This document shows positions 34,594-44,205 of a stretch of DNA of 64,000 bases, piece by piece; position 1 is the first letter of the stretch; each line of letters begins with the position of its first letter. The notes under the pieces were generated by a model that saw only the letters and a program-made list of their open reading frames with translations, was not told the origin of the DNA and ran no database searches. Location: NCBI GenBank assembly GCA_937989665.1, contig CALKRN010000011.1, positions 62,001 through 126,000 of the forward strand, given 5' to 3'. A program made the translations under genes and the position numbers. The DNA comes from an uncultured Desulfomicrobiaceae bacterium. Its GTDB lineage: Bacteria; Desulfobacterota; Desulfovibrionia; Desulfovibrionales; Desulfomicrobiaceae.

Positions 34594-37073
34594 AACCGCT
34601 TTTTCGTTGGTGCATCCGGGAGTGGCGCCGGGGTCTGACCGGCAGCCGGATTCTGTTTTTTTGTCTGGCCCTGGGCGTCGGGGCCATGAGTGCCATTGGC
34701 TCGACTGCCGCAGCCCTCCGCCAGGCCCTGGAGGGCGATGCCCGGGCAATTTTGGGGGGTGATGTGGCGGTCAGCCTCACCTCGCGGGAGCTTTCCCCTG
34801 ACGCGGTGGAGGCGTTGAGCCGTTTGGGCACCGTGAGCCGCTCTGCCATGCTGCGGGCAATGCTCCACGCTGGCGATGGTTCCTTGCTCGTGGAGGCCAA
34901 GGCCGTGGACTCCCGTTATCCCTTGTATGGCGATTTCCGAGTGTATGGCCAAGGAGAAGTTCGAGGAAAAGACCTTGCCCCGAATGCCCTTGTGGCCGAT
35001 GCCGAGGTCCTTGCTCGTTTGGGCATTAGTGTCGGGGATCGGGTGCGCCTTGGGGCGGCAGAGCTTTCCGTCCAGGGCGTCATTGAAGCAGCACCGGGAC
35101 AGCCCCTCGATATCTTCACCTTGGGGCCGCGGGTGATTCTGTCCTGGGACGCCCTGAAGGCCACGGGGCTTCTGGCCCCTGGAAGCCTTTACCAGATGAC
35201 CTATGCGCTTCGTCTTCCGCCTGGGATGGATGCAGAGCGGGTCGCCCAGGACCTTGCCGCAGTAGGGGACCCTGGCTGGCGGGTGCGGCCTTTTTCCAAA
35301 GCCTCGGGGCGCATGGAGGTCCTTTTGGAGCGGCTGCGCACGGTGAGCGCCTTTGTTGCCCTCGCCATCCTCCTCGTTGGTGGCTTAGGGGTGGCCAGTG
35401 GAGTACGCGCCCACCTTGCCACCCGCCTGGTGGAGATGGCCATATGGAAGACCTTGGGGGCCCCGTCGTGGGTGCTGGTTGCTGTCCATGGCGGGCATGT
35501 GCTTTTGTGGGGGGGAGCAGCGATTGCCGTGGGCGTGTTTGCCGGAGCGATGGTCCCCTGGGCGATGCGGGCAGCAGGGTGGTCAATCGTGGAGCCTGGC
35601 TGGTACTCCTTGCCGCTACTCACCGCGAGCGCCTGTGGCCTTTTCACCCTTGGGCTTTTTGCCGCCTTGCCTCTGGGGCGGGCAGTGGCCGTGCCTGCTG
35701 CCACGGTGTTCCGCAGCGCCGCCTTGGGCCTTCCCCCCCAGGCACCCCCCTGGGCCTGGGGAGCCATGAGCCTATGTGCCACTGCCCTCGGCCTGCTTGT
35801 CCTTGGCATAGCCGACCGGTTGCGCCTCGGACTGTGGTTTATCCTCGGGGTGACGGTGAGCTTTATGCTTCTTATGGCCGCAGCCCACGGCGTCCGGGTC
35901 ATCGCCCGCCATGGCCGCAACCTGCCCTGGGCAAGTGGGCGCCTCGCCATGGCCAATCTTGCCCGTCCAGGCGCGCCGGGACCACGGTTGATCCTTGTTC
36001 TTGGCCTCGGGCTTGGGATGCTCGGCGCTGTGCGTCTCGCCACCCTCTCGCTGACCACCTCCCTTGGGGAGGAGATTGCCCAGCAGGCACCGACGTTTTT
36101 CGTCCTCGACGTCCCCCTCCATGAGGAAGAGGCCCTGCGCACGGTTGCCCAGGAGGCGGGAGCAACGATGCTGCGCCTTCAGCCGGTCGTGCGCGGCCGA
36201 ATTACGCGTATTGGCGGCACAGATGTGGAAAAAATGGCCATCCCGCCAGAAGTGGAGTGGGCGGTTCGCTCGGACCGACTCCTCACGAGTGCCGCGACCC
36301 TTCCTGAAGGTAGTACCCTGGTGGCTGGAACCTGGTGGGCCGAGAACGCCGTGCTACCAACACCGCAAATCTCCATCACCGCGGACCTCGCCCAAGGCTT
36401 CCAGGTCGGGGTGGGGGATACCCTAAGCTTTAACATCCTCGGACGAGAGGTAGATGCCCGCATTGCCAGCATCCGCCACGTGGACTGGACGACCCTGCAG
36501 CTCCAATTTGCCGTTATCTTTGCCCCAGGATTGCTTGAGACTGCACCACGCAGCCTGTTGGGGACGATCCATGCCCCAGCCGAGGCGGCAGAAGCCGTGT
36601 TTGCCCGTGTGGCTCGGGCCTTTCCTCAAGTGGCGGTGGTGGATGTCCGCCGCGTGATTGCCGAGGCCGTGGAACTTCTCGACCACGTGGGCCTCGGGCT
36701 TGGCCTTCTTGGCGGGCTTGCCGTGGTTGTTGGCTTCTTGGTCGTCGGGGCTAGCCTGGCAGCGGATCAAGAGGAACGACACTTGGAGGCCGTCGTGTAC
36801 AAGATATGTGGGGCGACTCGAGGGGCCGTGGCGCGCATCTTGGCGGTGGAGTTCAGTCTCGCTGCGGGCGTTGCGGCCCTGCTCGCCATCGTGTTGGGCT
36901 CCCTTGCGGCTTGGGCGGTTGTCCATGGGCTCATGCGTTTGGCCTTCCGCTGGGCGCTCCCAGATGCCATCTTCTTGCCGTTGGTGGGGGCTGGGCTCAC
37001 CGTGGGCCTGGCCCTGCGGCGCACCTGGACCGTCCTGCAGCTGTCCGCCTGGCGCTGGCTACGCAACGACTAA
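34590..37073 (+). CDS. ybbP: YbbP-type FtsX/MacB-family permease
   Basis: Large inner-membrane permease partner of YbbA. The 827-aa protein has a first membrane helix near 21-40, a periplasmic domain ([19 protein letters not shown]), and two FtsX domains (about 250-420 and 690-820), each with several membrane helices, including [19 protein letters not shown] and [20 protein letters not shown] start at 34590, preceded by GGAGGAAAC, overlaps the ybbA stop (GTGA), so the two are translationally coupled. The C-terminal stop is followed by an 11-bp gap before the convergent M23 gene. Confidence 0.9.
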   Translation: MKPLFRWCIREWRRGLTGSRILFFCLALGVGAMSAIGSTAAALRQALEGDARAILGGDVAVSLTSRELSPDAVEALSRLGTVSRSAMLRAMLHAGDGSLLVEAKAVDSRYPLYGDFRVYGQGEVRGKDLAPNALVADAEVLARLGISVGDRVRLGAAELSVQGVIEAAPGQPLDIFTLGPRVILSWDALKATGLLAPGSLYQMTYALRLPPGMDAERVAQDLAAVGDPGWRVRPFSKASGRMEVLLERLRTVSAFVALAILLVGGLGVASGVRAHLATRLVEMAIWKTLGAPSWVLVAVHGGHVLLWGGAAIAVGVFAGAMVPWAMRAAGWSIVEPGWYSLPLLTASACGLFTLGLFAALPLGRAVAVPAATVFRSAALGLPPQAPPWAWGAMSLCATALGLLVLGIADRLRLGLWFILGVTVSFMLLMAAAHGVRVIARHGRNLPWASGRLAMANLARPGAPGPRLILVLGLGLGMLGAVRLATLSLTTSLGEEIAQQAPTFFVLDVPLHEEEALRTVAQEAGATMLRLQPVVRGRITRIGGTDVEKMAIPPEVEWAVRSDRLLTSAATLPEGSTLVAGTWWAENAVLPTPQISITADLAQGFQVGVGDTLSFNILGREVDARIASIRHVDWTTLQLQFAVIFAPGLLETAPRSLLGTIHAPAEAAEAVFARVARAFPQVAVVDVRRVIAEAVELLDHVGLGLGLLGGLAVVVGFLVVGASLAADQEERHLEAVVYKICGATRGAVARILAVEFSLAAGVAALLAIVLGSLAAWAVVHGLMRLAFRWALPDAIFLPLVGAGLTVGLALRRTWTVLQLSAWRWLRND

Positions 37074-37083
37074 AGGGGAGCGG

Positions 37084-38616
37084 TTAAGGAGCAGTTGCTA
37101 TTGCCGTGCGCTCCAGCTCCGCACGCCACACGGCCACATGCTGGCGAAAGCGGGTAAGTTCGCCTGCGGCCAGGGTTTGATTGGGAGTGCCTTTATACTT
37201 TTTATAATAGTCTTGCGGATTGATGTATTGCTTGCCTTGGCGCATACGAAAATCGAGATGTGGTCCCGTGGCGTAGCCTGTAGCTCCCACATAGCCGATA
37301 ACAGCTCCTTGTTTCACTTTGGAGCCACGTTGGTACTGAGGATTAAACCGACTCATATGATTATATATTGTTTCCAGACCATTTGCATGACGTAAAACAA
37401 TATAATTACCTTGAGAGCTATTATAACTACGATCGACAATAGTTGCATCCGCTAAGGCAAATATAGGAGTCCCTTTGGGTGCCGCATAGTCGATGCCTTG
37501 GTGGGGACGGCGATAGCCCAAAATGGGATGGAGCCGATTCATGGAATAGTTCGAAGATACCTTTAAGAAAGGAAGTGGAGCCCGAAGAAAATCTTTACGC
37601 AGCGACTTGCCACTTGCATCGAAATATCCCACTTCACCGCTACTCGTGACATAGCGGAAAGCAAAATACGAAGTCCCGGCATTGGTGAGCTGTGCGGCGT
37701 GAATGTCGCCGTAGCCGACAAACGCTCCGTCTCGAAATCGTTTATCGACAATAATCTGAAAGGAGTCCCCTGGCTGAATATCGCGATGGAAATTGACATC
37801 CCAGGCAAAGAGATTGGCCAAACGCACGATGAGATCAGGACTTTCCCCCAAGGCCTGCATGGTAGCCCACAACGATCCCTCAATCGTGCCATGAATCGTC
37901 ACTTGCCGTACTTCCAGCGGGATAGCTTCTTTTCGAATTTCTGGCCGATCCCCTTGAAGGGAAACCACTAAGCGTTCCGTGGAGTCAATCTCATACTCAA
38001 ACCCCACCAATTCTTCGGCATCAAAGAGCATTACCCAGGGACGGCCCGCTTGTAAGCGCTCCAGGGGATAGACCTGATGGCTGGCAGCACACAAGGTGTA
38101 GATCTCGGCCATGGAGAGGTGTTCGGCAAGGAGAGTAGTGGGGGTGTCCCCCTGGCGGACCTGAGTGATGATGCGCGTTATCTCGGGCTCCAGGAGAGGT
38201 TCGGCCTCGGGGACCTCCAGGGTGGCTGCCGGGGAGACGTCCCCGGCGACCAAGGAAGGTTCTTCGGGCACAGCTGCTGCCGGCGAAGGAACCAAGGTCT
38301 GAAGCGCATTCTCCTGAAGTCCCTGCTGGGAAGGCCCTTGGGAAGAGCCCTCTGGCTGAAGCACCTGCTCCTGCTGCCTTAGGGACGCATCGTCTTGCCC
38401 GGACGCCAGCACAGGATCGCGCTGGGGATCTAAGGCAAGTTCCCGCAACGACCACGAAATACTTTCCGCGGGTGGGATACTGGAAAATGTTAGATTCGGA
38501 TGGAAGAGGGAGAAACTAAGGACACAGCCCATAAAGAAGATCGCCACCGCCACGAGGCAACACGTCATAAGACGGGCAAGCCACTGCGGGGCGGGGGAGA
38601 GGATAGGTTTGGCCAT
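37084..38616 (-). CDS. M23 metallopeptidase with LysM/OapA-like domain
   Basis: Envelope peptidoglycan endopeptidase of 510 aa. It has an N-terminal membrane anchor (about 13-35), a low-complexity Gln/Pro/Ala-rich linker (about 50-150), an OapA/LysM-like region (VRQGDTPTTLLAEHLSMAEIYTL), and a C-terminal M23 domain (about 365-470) with HQGIDYAAPKGTPIFA and GPHLDFRM, giving the H-x-D and H-x-D/H zinc ligands. The catalytic half is much richer in A and T (30-52% GC by hand count) than the linker (about 70%). The start at 38616 was chosen over an upstream in-frame codon because it directly precedes the anchor. Confidence 0.9.
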   Translation of the reverse strand: MAKPILSPAPQWLARLMTCCLVAVAIFFMGCVLSFSLFHPNLTFSSIPPAESISWSLRELALDPQRDPVLASGQDDASLRQQEQVLQPEGSSQGPSQQGLQENALQTLVPSPAAAVPEEPSLVAGDVSPAATLEVPEAEPLLEPEITRIITQVRQGDTPTTLLAEHLSMAEIYTLCAASHQVYPLERLQAGRPWVMLFDAEELVGFEYEIDSTERLVVSLQGDRPEIRKEAIPLEVRQVTIHGTIEGSLWATMQALGESPDLIVRLANLFAWDVNFHRDIQPGDSFQIIVDKRFRDGAFVGYGDIHAAQLTNAGTSYFAFRYVTSSGEVGYFDASGKSLRKDFLRAPLPFLKVSSNYSMNRLHPILGYRRPHQGIDYAAPKGTPIFALADATIVDRSYNSSQGNYIVLRHANGLETIYNHMSRFNPQYQRGSKVKQGAVIGYVGATGYATGPHLDFRMRQGKQYINPQDYYKKYKGTPNQTLAAGELTRFRQHVAVWRAELERTAIATAP

Positions 38617-38733
38617 TGGCAATCCGTCGTCTTGGGTTGAGAAGATTGGGCCACTGACGGGTCCCTGTGCCACAATGCCTCACCCGTTAGCCATGACCAC
38701 AAGCGATCGCAACCCCCTCTTTGGTACAAATTT

Positions 38734-39054
38734 TCAAACTTTTCGCTTGGATGGTGTTGCACTATCCATTAATTGGAGTCCCACCTCGAAAAACCATTGC
38801 CCTGGGTCCTTGGCCGTCTGGCACCACGTAACCGCCCCCGGGCGTTGGAGCATCGAAGCAAGTGCCCCGGTTCCAGAGGCGAGGAGATGGACCCGTACGC
38901 GGGTCCCTGCCGGCAAGGGGCGGTCGACCCCCAAGCGGACGCCCGTGAAACTATAGTCTAGGACATGGCAGGTTATGCGTTCTCCTGTACCATCCAATTC
39001 CGCGATGCAGGGCTCAAAGCAGGGCTGCCGTTCCCAATTCCGTTCTGGCGTCAT
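38734..39054 (-). CDS. PilZ-domain protein
   Basis: A 106-aa single-domain PilZ protein, a candidate c-di-GMP receptor. Both binding motifs are visible: RxxxR (R5-NWE-R9) and DxSxxG (DYSFTG, residues 33-38), followed by GVRLGVDRPLPAGTRVRVHLL. The remainder is a typical beta-barrel with EVGLQLMD at the end. It is preceded by its own promoter-like sequence. The effector target is unknown. Confidence 0.88.
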   Translation of the reverse strand: MTPERNWERQPCFEPCIAELDGTGERITCHVLDYSFTGVRLGVDRPLPAGTRVRVHLLASGTGALASMLQRPGAVTWCQTAKDPGQWFFEVGLQLMDSATPSKRKV

Positions 39055-39096
39055 ACTGGCCTCTTGGTTGTCCTTTTCTCTTTTCTAAAAACCAAT

Positions 39097-39108
39097 CCGG
39101 CTAGCCGG
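39097..39108. repeat. 12-bp palindrome CCGGCTAGCCGG
   Basis: A perfect 12-bp palindrome in the AT-rich gap upstream of the pilZ gene. On the minus strand it is followed by ATTGGTTTTTAG, so it might be a weak terminator of the upstream gene or a protein-binding site. Confidence 0.4.
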
Positions 39109-39157
39109 TGGCGAGGTTGATTGTTGCTCGAACCTCTTAATTTTTCTTTTCTCAAAA

Positions 39158-39186
39158 CTAGTAGCATGACGCCAATTTAATCTCAA
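39158..39186 (-). promoter_or_regulatory. candidate promoter of the PilZ gene
   Basis: On the minus strand TTGAGA (39186-39181), 17 bp, TACTAG (39163-39158), about 105 bp before the pilZ ATG. The -35 matches five of six and the -10 three of six consensus positions. Confidence 0.35.
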
Positions 39187-39200
39187 GGCATGTTTTTTTC

Positions 39201-39722
39201 TTAGTTCGATAGAAGATAATTGAATCTTTTCGATATATTCGCCACCCAATCCATCAGAATTTGGACTTCAGCCTGAATGCTATCCGCGTCCACGACCCCA
39301 GGACGAAGGTCAAGAAAGTACGGAAGGACGTCCGGCGCTTCTTGGAAATATACTGCAGCAGCATAGACAGAGCTGAGCTTTGGACGGTCTGGGAACTCCG
39401 GCTTGCTCATAAGGCGAACGACAAAACGTTTACCTTCTGGAGTGAGTGCGAAAAACGTACTTCCGAGAACAGTTTCTTTGAGTTTGAATCCTAAAAGGGA
39501 TCCTACAGCATCGTTCCCCTGGCTTTGGATATCAAGAGGGATCTGGCTCGTGATCGTGGTTGTGGCATTGCCAGACGGCGTGGTCGAGATTGACGCCGGG
39601 GTTGAGGCATTGGCTGCGAGACTTGTGGAATTCTTTGTACTTTCGGGGGTAGCGGCCCATGCCATGGATATCCACAAGAGCATGAACCCCCAAATGCCGA
39701 GGATACGAAACGGAGAATACAT
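39201..39722 (-). CDS. hypothetical exported protein
   Basis: A 173-aa protein with a clear signal peptide (ILGIWGFMLLWISMAWA, cleavage near residue 23) and a Ser/Thr/Asn/Ala-rich stretch (about 25-60) that looks like a flexible linker. A C-terminal domain of about 100 residues follows (LLGFKLKETVLGSTFFALTP, LSSVYAAAVYFQEA, DVLPYFLDLRPGVVD). I do not recognise the family. It lies in an AT-rich tract and has no evident operon partner. Confidence 0.55.
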   Translation of the reverse strand: MYSPFRILGIWGFMLLWISMAWAATPESTKNSTSLAANASTPASISTTPSGNATTTITSQIPLDIQSQGNDAVGSLLGFKLKETVLGSTFFALTPEGKRFVVRLMSKPEFPDRPKLSSVYAAAVYFQEAPDVLPYFLDLRPGVVDADSIQAEVQILMDWVANISKRFNYLLSN

Positions 39723-39808
39723 AATGGACGCTCCTTTAAGTTTACATAATTTTCATTATGTCCATTTGCCTCAAGAAAAAGAGAGCCAAGGGGGAACCAT
39801 CCGTTCCC

Positions 39809-40078
39809 TTAAGAAGCCCCTTTTTCGGAGTTGATCTTTTCAAGATATCTATCCCGGCATTCGTAACTACAAAAATAGAACGTCTCATTGCCCTGTTTGA
39901 CGCGAATGTCAGACTCTTTGGAAACGTAGGTGCCACAAATGGGGTCACGCACCAAAACCCCTTCTTTGGCCATGGTTCGTTCGTTGGAACGACGGAGTTC
40001 TTCTTTCTTTTTACGCTCGCCCATGACCAGTTTATAGAGGATGAATCCTGCAGCAATAAAGACAAGAAATTTAATCAT
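39809..40078 (-). CDS. small membrane-anchored YHS/PP0621-like protein
   Basis: An 89-aa protein with one N-terminal membrane helix (MIKFLVFIAAGFILYKLVMG), a charged linker and a treble-clef-like C-terminal unit DPICGTYVSKESDIRVKQGNETFYFC-SYECRDRYLE, whose C/CxxxC pattern fits a YHS or PP0621-type metal-binding domain. CCAAGGAG precedes the start at 40078. The folK stop and this ATG share a 4-bp overlap. The metal and role are unknown. Confidence 0.7.
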   Translation of the reverse strand: MIKFLVFIAAGFILYKLVMGERKKKEELRRSNERTMAKEGVLVRDPICGTYVSKESDIRVKQGNETFYFCSYECRDRYLEKINSEKGAS

Positions 40079-40599
40079 GTGGTCTCCTTGGCGGGCTGCC
40101 AAATGCGGCAACCAATAGAGGTATACGAAAGACAGGCTAAAACGGCCTGGAGCGTGGTCCCATCAGGTAGTGTCAACTGAGGGTCAAGTTCGAGGAGGGG
40201 AATGAGCACAAAAGCGCGGTGGGTGAGGCGGGGATGGGGTATGCGCAGCGACTCGCTGTGTATCTCCATCGTCCCGAAGAGCAGCAGATCAATGTCTATG
40301 GGCCGAGGTCCAAAACGCCGCTCCATTTCCCGTCTGCGCCCGAGTGCCGTCTCGATACCCTGGGTGGCTTCCAGCAATTGCTGCGGGCTGAGGGAAGTTT
40401 GGAGTCGGAGCACCTGATTCCAGAACCACGGCTGGTGCGGGTCGTCTTGGGGCTGGGTGTGGTAGAGGGAAGAGATGGCATCGATGCTCGTCTGGGGGAT
40501 AAGGGCCAAGGCACGGCGGGCCTCGGCGAGGAGCTCCACGCTATCTCCTGCGTTGGACCCCAAACTGACATACACACGAGAGGACGATGACGCTGCCAT
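40075..40599 (-). CDS. folK: FolK, 6-hydroxymethyl-7,8-dihydropterin pyrophosphokinase
   Basis: Folate-synthesis enzyme transferring pyrophosphate from ATP to the pterin. The 174-aa protein has VYVSLGSNAGDS near the N-terminus, YHTQPQDDPHQPWFWNQVLRLQT, LGRRREMERRFGPRPIDIDLLLFG (the HPPK catalytic signature) and IPHPRLTHRAFVLIPLLEL. The start at 40599 (MAASS) was chosen; a longer frame to 40662 would overlap the divergent xerD start. Confidence 0.94.
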   Translation of the reverse strand: MAASSSSRVYVSLGSNAGDSVELLAEARRALALIPQTSIDAISSLYHTQPQDDPHQPWFWNQVLRLQTSLSPQQLLEATQGIETALGRRREMERRFGPRPIDIDLLLFGTMEIHSESLRIPHPRLTHRAFVLIPLLELDPQLTLPDGTTLQAVLACLSYTSIGCRIWQPAKETT

Positions 40600-40660
40600 G
40601 GGCGCCAGCCCTAGTCCTTTTCCCTTGTAGCGGCAAGATGCCTCCGCTAGGAGATGGGTC

Positions 40661-41539
40661 ATGCAGGCCCTCGTAGACGCCTATCTCACCCATCTGACTG
40701 TGGTTCGTGGTCTCTCCGAGCACACGGTGGCTGGCTATGCGGCCGACCTGGCAGCCTTTATGGAGGCGCTTCGGGCCAGTGGACTTGATCTTTCAAGCGT
40801 CGATGCCGAGACCATTGTGGCCTATCTCGCCACTCGCCAGGCCCAGGGGGTAAGCTCGCGCACGGTAGCGCGCCAGCTCTCGGCCCTGCGCGGTTTTTTT
40901 GCCTTCGTGGAGAGCACGCAGCAGCGCAACCCCGCGCGCCTCGTGGATAGCCCAAGACTCCCGCGTACCCTTCCCCAGGTCCTCTCCCCAGAGCAGGTCA
41001 CTGCCCTTCTTGCCGCCCCCAACCCAGCCACGCCCCTTGGGGCCCGCGACCGCGCCTTGCTCGAGACCATGTACGCCGCGGGCTTGCGGGTTTCTGAGGC
41101 CGTGGGCCTCGATGTGCGCGATCTCGACCTCCAAGCTGGACTACTGCGCGTCCTGGGCAAGGGAGACCGAGAACGGCTCGCGCCGCTCCATGAAGTGGCC
41201 ATCCAAAATCTCGAGCAATACTTGAAGATTTTTCGCCCCCAACTGAGCCCTCGTGTCCCCCAGGTATTTATCAACCGCTTCGGTGGTCCTCTCTCCCGTC
41301 AAGGGGTGTGGAAGCTCGTGCGCGGCTATGCGCAAGCTGCCGGCATCACCGTCCCCATCTCGCCCCATACCCTGCGCCACTCCTTTGCCACCCACCTCCT
41401 CGAGGGCGGCGCTGATCTGCGTACGGTGCAGATCCTTCTCGGCCACGCGGATCTGAGCGCCACGACCATCTATACCCACGTCCAAAGCTCCCGCCTCCGC
41501 GCCCTCCATCATGCCCACCATCCCCGCAACGAGCCATGA
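40661..41539 (+). CDS. xerD: XerC/XerD-type site-specific tyrosine recombinase
   Basis: Chromosome-dimer-resolution recombinase, 292 aa. It has an N-terminal SAM-like core-binding domain (about 1-85) and a catalytic domain with the tyrosine-recombinase residues R (AAGLRVSEAVGL, near 145), K (GKGDRERLAPL), H-x-x-R (HTLRHSFATHLLEGGADL), H (LLGHADLS) and Y (TTIYTHV, near 274). AGGAGATGGGTC precedes the ATG. XerC versus XerD cannot be fixed without the partner. It overlaps the following gene by 4 bp. Confidence 0.93.
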   Translation: MQALVDAYLTHLTVVRGLSEHTVAGYAADLAAFMEALRASGLDLSSVDAETIVAYLATRQAQGVSSRTVARQLSALRGFFAFVESTQQRNPARLVDSPRLPRTLPQVLSPEQVTALLAAPNPATPLGARDRALLETMYAAGLRVSEAVGLDVRDLDLQAGLLRVLGKGDRERLAPLHEVAIQNLEQYLKIFRPQLSPRVPQVFINRFGGPLSRQGVWKLVRGYAQAAGITVPISPHTLRHSFATHLLEGGADLRTVQILLGHADLSATTIYTHVQSSRLRALHHAHHPRNEP

Positions 41540-44205
41540 CCTCTCCTGCCACCATCATTACCTGCCATACCAATGCCGATTTCGATGCCTTGGCCGCGAT
41601 GATCGCAGCCTCTAAACTCTATCCCGAGGCAGCCCTTGTCTTCCCTGGAAGCCAAGAGACGGCCTTACGCAACTATTTTCTGCAAAGTGTCATGTATCTC
41701 TTTAACTTTCAAAACATCAAAGACGTTGATACCACCGCACTCCGCACCCTTGTGGTCGTGGATACCGCGCAAAAAAATCGCATCCCTCACGTGGCCCACC
41801 TCGTGGATCACGGGAAGGTGCACATCTATGACCACCACTTTGGCCCAGACAATGACCTTCACGCAGAGCAGGCCGTGGTCCTCCCCTGGGGAGCAACGAC
41901 CTCCATCCTCGTTCATGAACTCCAAAAGCGCGGTCTCACCGTGACCGCGGACGAAGCCACCATCATGGGCCTTGGTATTTACGAAGACACTGGCCACTTT
42001 ACCTTTTCTTCTACCACCGAACATGACTTTCATGCCGCGGCCTGGCTGCGCGCCCAAGGTATGGACCTCGATGTCATCCAGGGCATCCTGCGCCGCGAGC
42101 TCACCGCGGACCAGCTCGCTCTCCTCTCCCGCCTCCTGGATTCTGCTGTCACCCATACGATTGGCGGGGTGGAAATCGTCGTGGCCGAGGCCGAAAGCGA
42201 GACCTACCAGACCGACTTTGCCTTTCTTGCGCACAAACTCATGGAGATGGAGCATATCCGTGTCCTCTTCGCCTTGTGCCGCATGGCGGATCGCGTACAA
42301 CTGGTAGCGCGCAGCAAAGTGCCAGAGGTCGATGCCAGCCTCATCTGCCGCTCCTTTGGCGGTGGAGGCCACCCCTACGCAGCCTCGGCCTCCATCAAGG
42401 ACCGCACCCTCGACCAAGTCAAAGACGAACTCTTTGCCCTTCTCTACTCTTCCATCCAACGTAGCCAGCGAGTGGAACGATACATGTCCGCCCCGGTGGT
42501 GGGCATCGAACCCCATGTGCCGTTGCGGGAGGCCGCGGCGATTATGACCCGCTATGGATTCAAGGCCCTCCCAATCCTCAAGGCTGGCACGCCGATTGGA
42601 ATCATCGAACACGCAGTGGCGGACAAGGCAGTGGGCCATGGGCTCGGTGACGAGGCCGTGCACGAGTATATGCATGGCGATATCCGCACGGTGAACGATA
42701 CCGATGACCTCTATGCTGTCATGGAGATCATTTTAGGACAGCGCCAGCGCTTGGTACCTGTCTTGCGGCAGGGGGCAGTCGTCGGAGTGGTGACGCGCAC
42801 GGACCTCATCCAGCTGTTGGTGCAGGAGCCGGCACGCATCCCTGAGTCCTTGCTCCCTGGCCGGCGCACCGAGCGTTCCATCGCCCATCTCTTGCGGGAG
42901 CGTCTCTTTTCCACCACCTTTACCTTGCTCCAGACTGCTGGGGAGATAGGCCATGTCCTTGGTATGCCTGTGTATGCTGTGGGCGGGTTCGTCCGCGATA
43001 TCTTGCTTGCCAATCCCAACGACGACATTGACCTTGTCGTCGAAGGCGATGGGATTCGTTTTGCCCATGCCCTCAGAGAACGCCTCGGTGGCCGGGTGCG
43101 CTCTCACCCCAAGTTCCACACTGCAGTCCTCATCCTACCCGATGGCAGTAAAATCGACGTGGCCACGGCGCGCTTGGAATACTACGAATACCCTGCCGCC
43201 CTGCCCGTCGTGGAGCTCTCCTCACTCAAGATGGACCTCTACCGCCGCGACTTCTCCATCAACGCCCTCGCCGTCCACCTCAACCCCGAGCACTTTGGTA
43301 TCCTCGTGGATTTCTTTGGTGGCCAGCAGGACATCAAAGAGCGGGTCATTCGCGTGCTGCACTCCCTCTCTTTTGTGGAAGACCCTACCCGCATCCTGCG
43401 CGCCGTACGTTTTGAACAACGCTTTCGCTTCACCATGAACGCCCAAACCGAGCGTCTGGTCAAAAACGCCTTGCGCCTCAACCTGTTCCAGCGCCTCTCC
43501 GGGCGGCGCATCTTTCATGAGTTCGCCCTCCTCCTCAACGACGTGGCTCCGGTGGATGCCTTGCTTCGATTGCGAAGCCTGGGGGTGCTCCAACACATCC
43601 ATCCTGCGCTGCATTTCCCCCCTACCAAGGAACCGTTTTTCCGCGAAATAGAGCGGGTACTCACCTGGCATGGCCTCCTCTACCGCAGCGAGCAACCAAA
43701 GCCCTGGATCGTCTATCTGCTCGCCCTGGGGTCGGGCCTAGAAACCACGACCTTCCAGCACCTTGTCCAGCGCATTGGCGTTACAGAGCGGCAACGGGCC
43801 GTTTTGGACTCACTGCGTCAGATGGTTCGCGGAAGCCTCATCCGTCTGGAGCAGGGGCTGCGCCGCCGACAGACTCGTGGTCGATTGGCCGAGGTCCTCG
43901 ACCCGCTTGCCATCGAAGGTCTCCTCTACGCCATGGCCCGCACCCCAAGCCATACCGTCAAACGGCATATCTCCAATTACATCAGCCAATTGCGTGATAT
44001 CAAATTGCAGGTCTCTGGCGCAGACATTGCGCGGTTGGGGCTGCCCCCTGGGCCAGTGTATGCCCGTATTCTGCAGACGTTGCGGCGAGGCCTACGCAAT
44101 GGGGCCTGGAGCAGTCGTGAAGAACAGCTGGAGGCCGTCGCCCGCCTGGCGCAGGTGTGGCACCGCAAGGGCCAGCCTTCGGGGCCAACGGCCTCCGTCC
44201 ATTGA
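41536..44205 (+). CDS. DHH-CBS-tRNA nucleotidyltransferase fusion (CCA- or A-adding enzyme)
   Basis: An 889-aa multidomain protein. Residues about 1-300 are a DHH/DHHA1 phosphoesterase-like unit (HTNADFDALAAMIAASKLYPEA, VDHGKVHIYDHHFGPDNDLHA, FGGGGHPYAASA). About 315-435 hold two CBS domains (YMSAPVVGIEPHVPLREA, VLRQGAVVGVVTRTDL). About 465-870 form a class II poly(A)-polymerase/tRNA nucleotidyltransferase with VYAVGGFVRDILL, NDDIDLVVEGDG, RRDFSINALAVHL and EDPTRILRAVRFEQRF. This architecture is known from CCA-adding or A-adding enzymes of Thermotoga and Aquifex relatives. Which nucleotides it adds is not decided by sequence. It overlaps xerD by 4 bp. Confidence 0.9.
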   Translation: MTSPATIITCHTNADFDALAAMIAASKLYPEAALVFPGSQETALRNYFLQSVMYLFNFQNIKDVDTTALRTLVVVDTAQKNRIPHVAHLVDHGKVHIYDHHFGPDNDLHAEQAVVLPWGATTSILVHELQKRGLTVTADEATIMGLGIYEDTGHFTFSSTTEHDFHAAAWLRAQGMDLDVIQGILRRELTADQLALLSRLLDSAVTHTIGGVEIVVAEAESETYQTDFAFLAHKLMEMEHIRVLFALCRMADRVQLVARSKVPEVDASLICRSFGGGGHPYAASASIKDRTLDQVKDELFALLYSSIQRSQRVERYMSAPVVGIEPHVPLREAAAIMTRYGFKALPILKAGTPIGIIEHAVADKAVGHGLGDEAVHEYMHGDIRTVNDTDDLYAVMEIILGQRQRLVPVLRQGAVVGVVTRTDLIQLLVQEPARIPESLLPGRRTERSIAHLLRERLFSTTFTLLQTAGEIGHVLGMPVYAVGGFVRDILLANPNDDIDLVVEGDGIRFAHALRERLGGRVRSHPKFHTAVLILPDGSKIDVATARLEYYEYPAALPVVELSSLKMDLYRRDFSINALAVHLNPEHFGILVDFFGGQQDIKERVIRVLHSLSFVEDPTRILRAVRFEQRFRFTMNAQTERLVKNALRLNLFQRLSGRRIFHEFALLLNDVAPVDALLRLRSLGVLQHIHPALHFPPTKEPFFREIERVLTWHGLLYRSEQPKPWIVYLLALGSGLETTTFQHLVQRIGVTERQRAVLDSLRQMVRGSLIRLEQGLRRRQTRGRLAEVLDPLAIEGLLYAMARTPSHTVKRHISNYISQLRDIKLQVSGADIARLGLPPGPVYARILQTLRRGLRNGAWSSREEQLEAVARLAQVWHRKGQPSGPTASVH

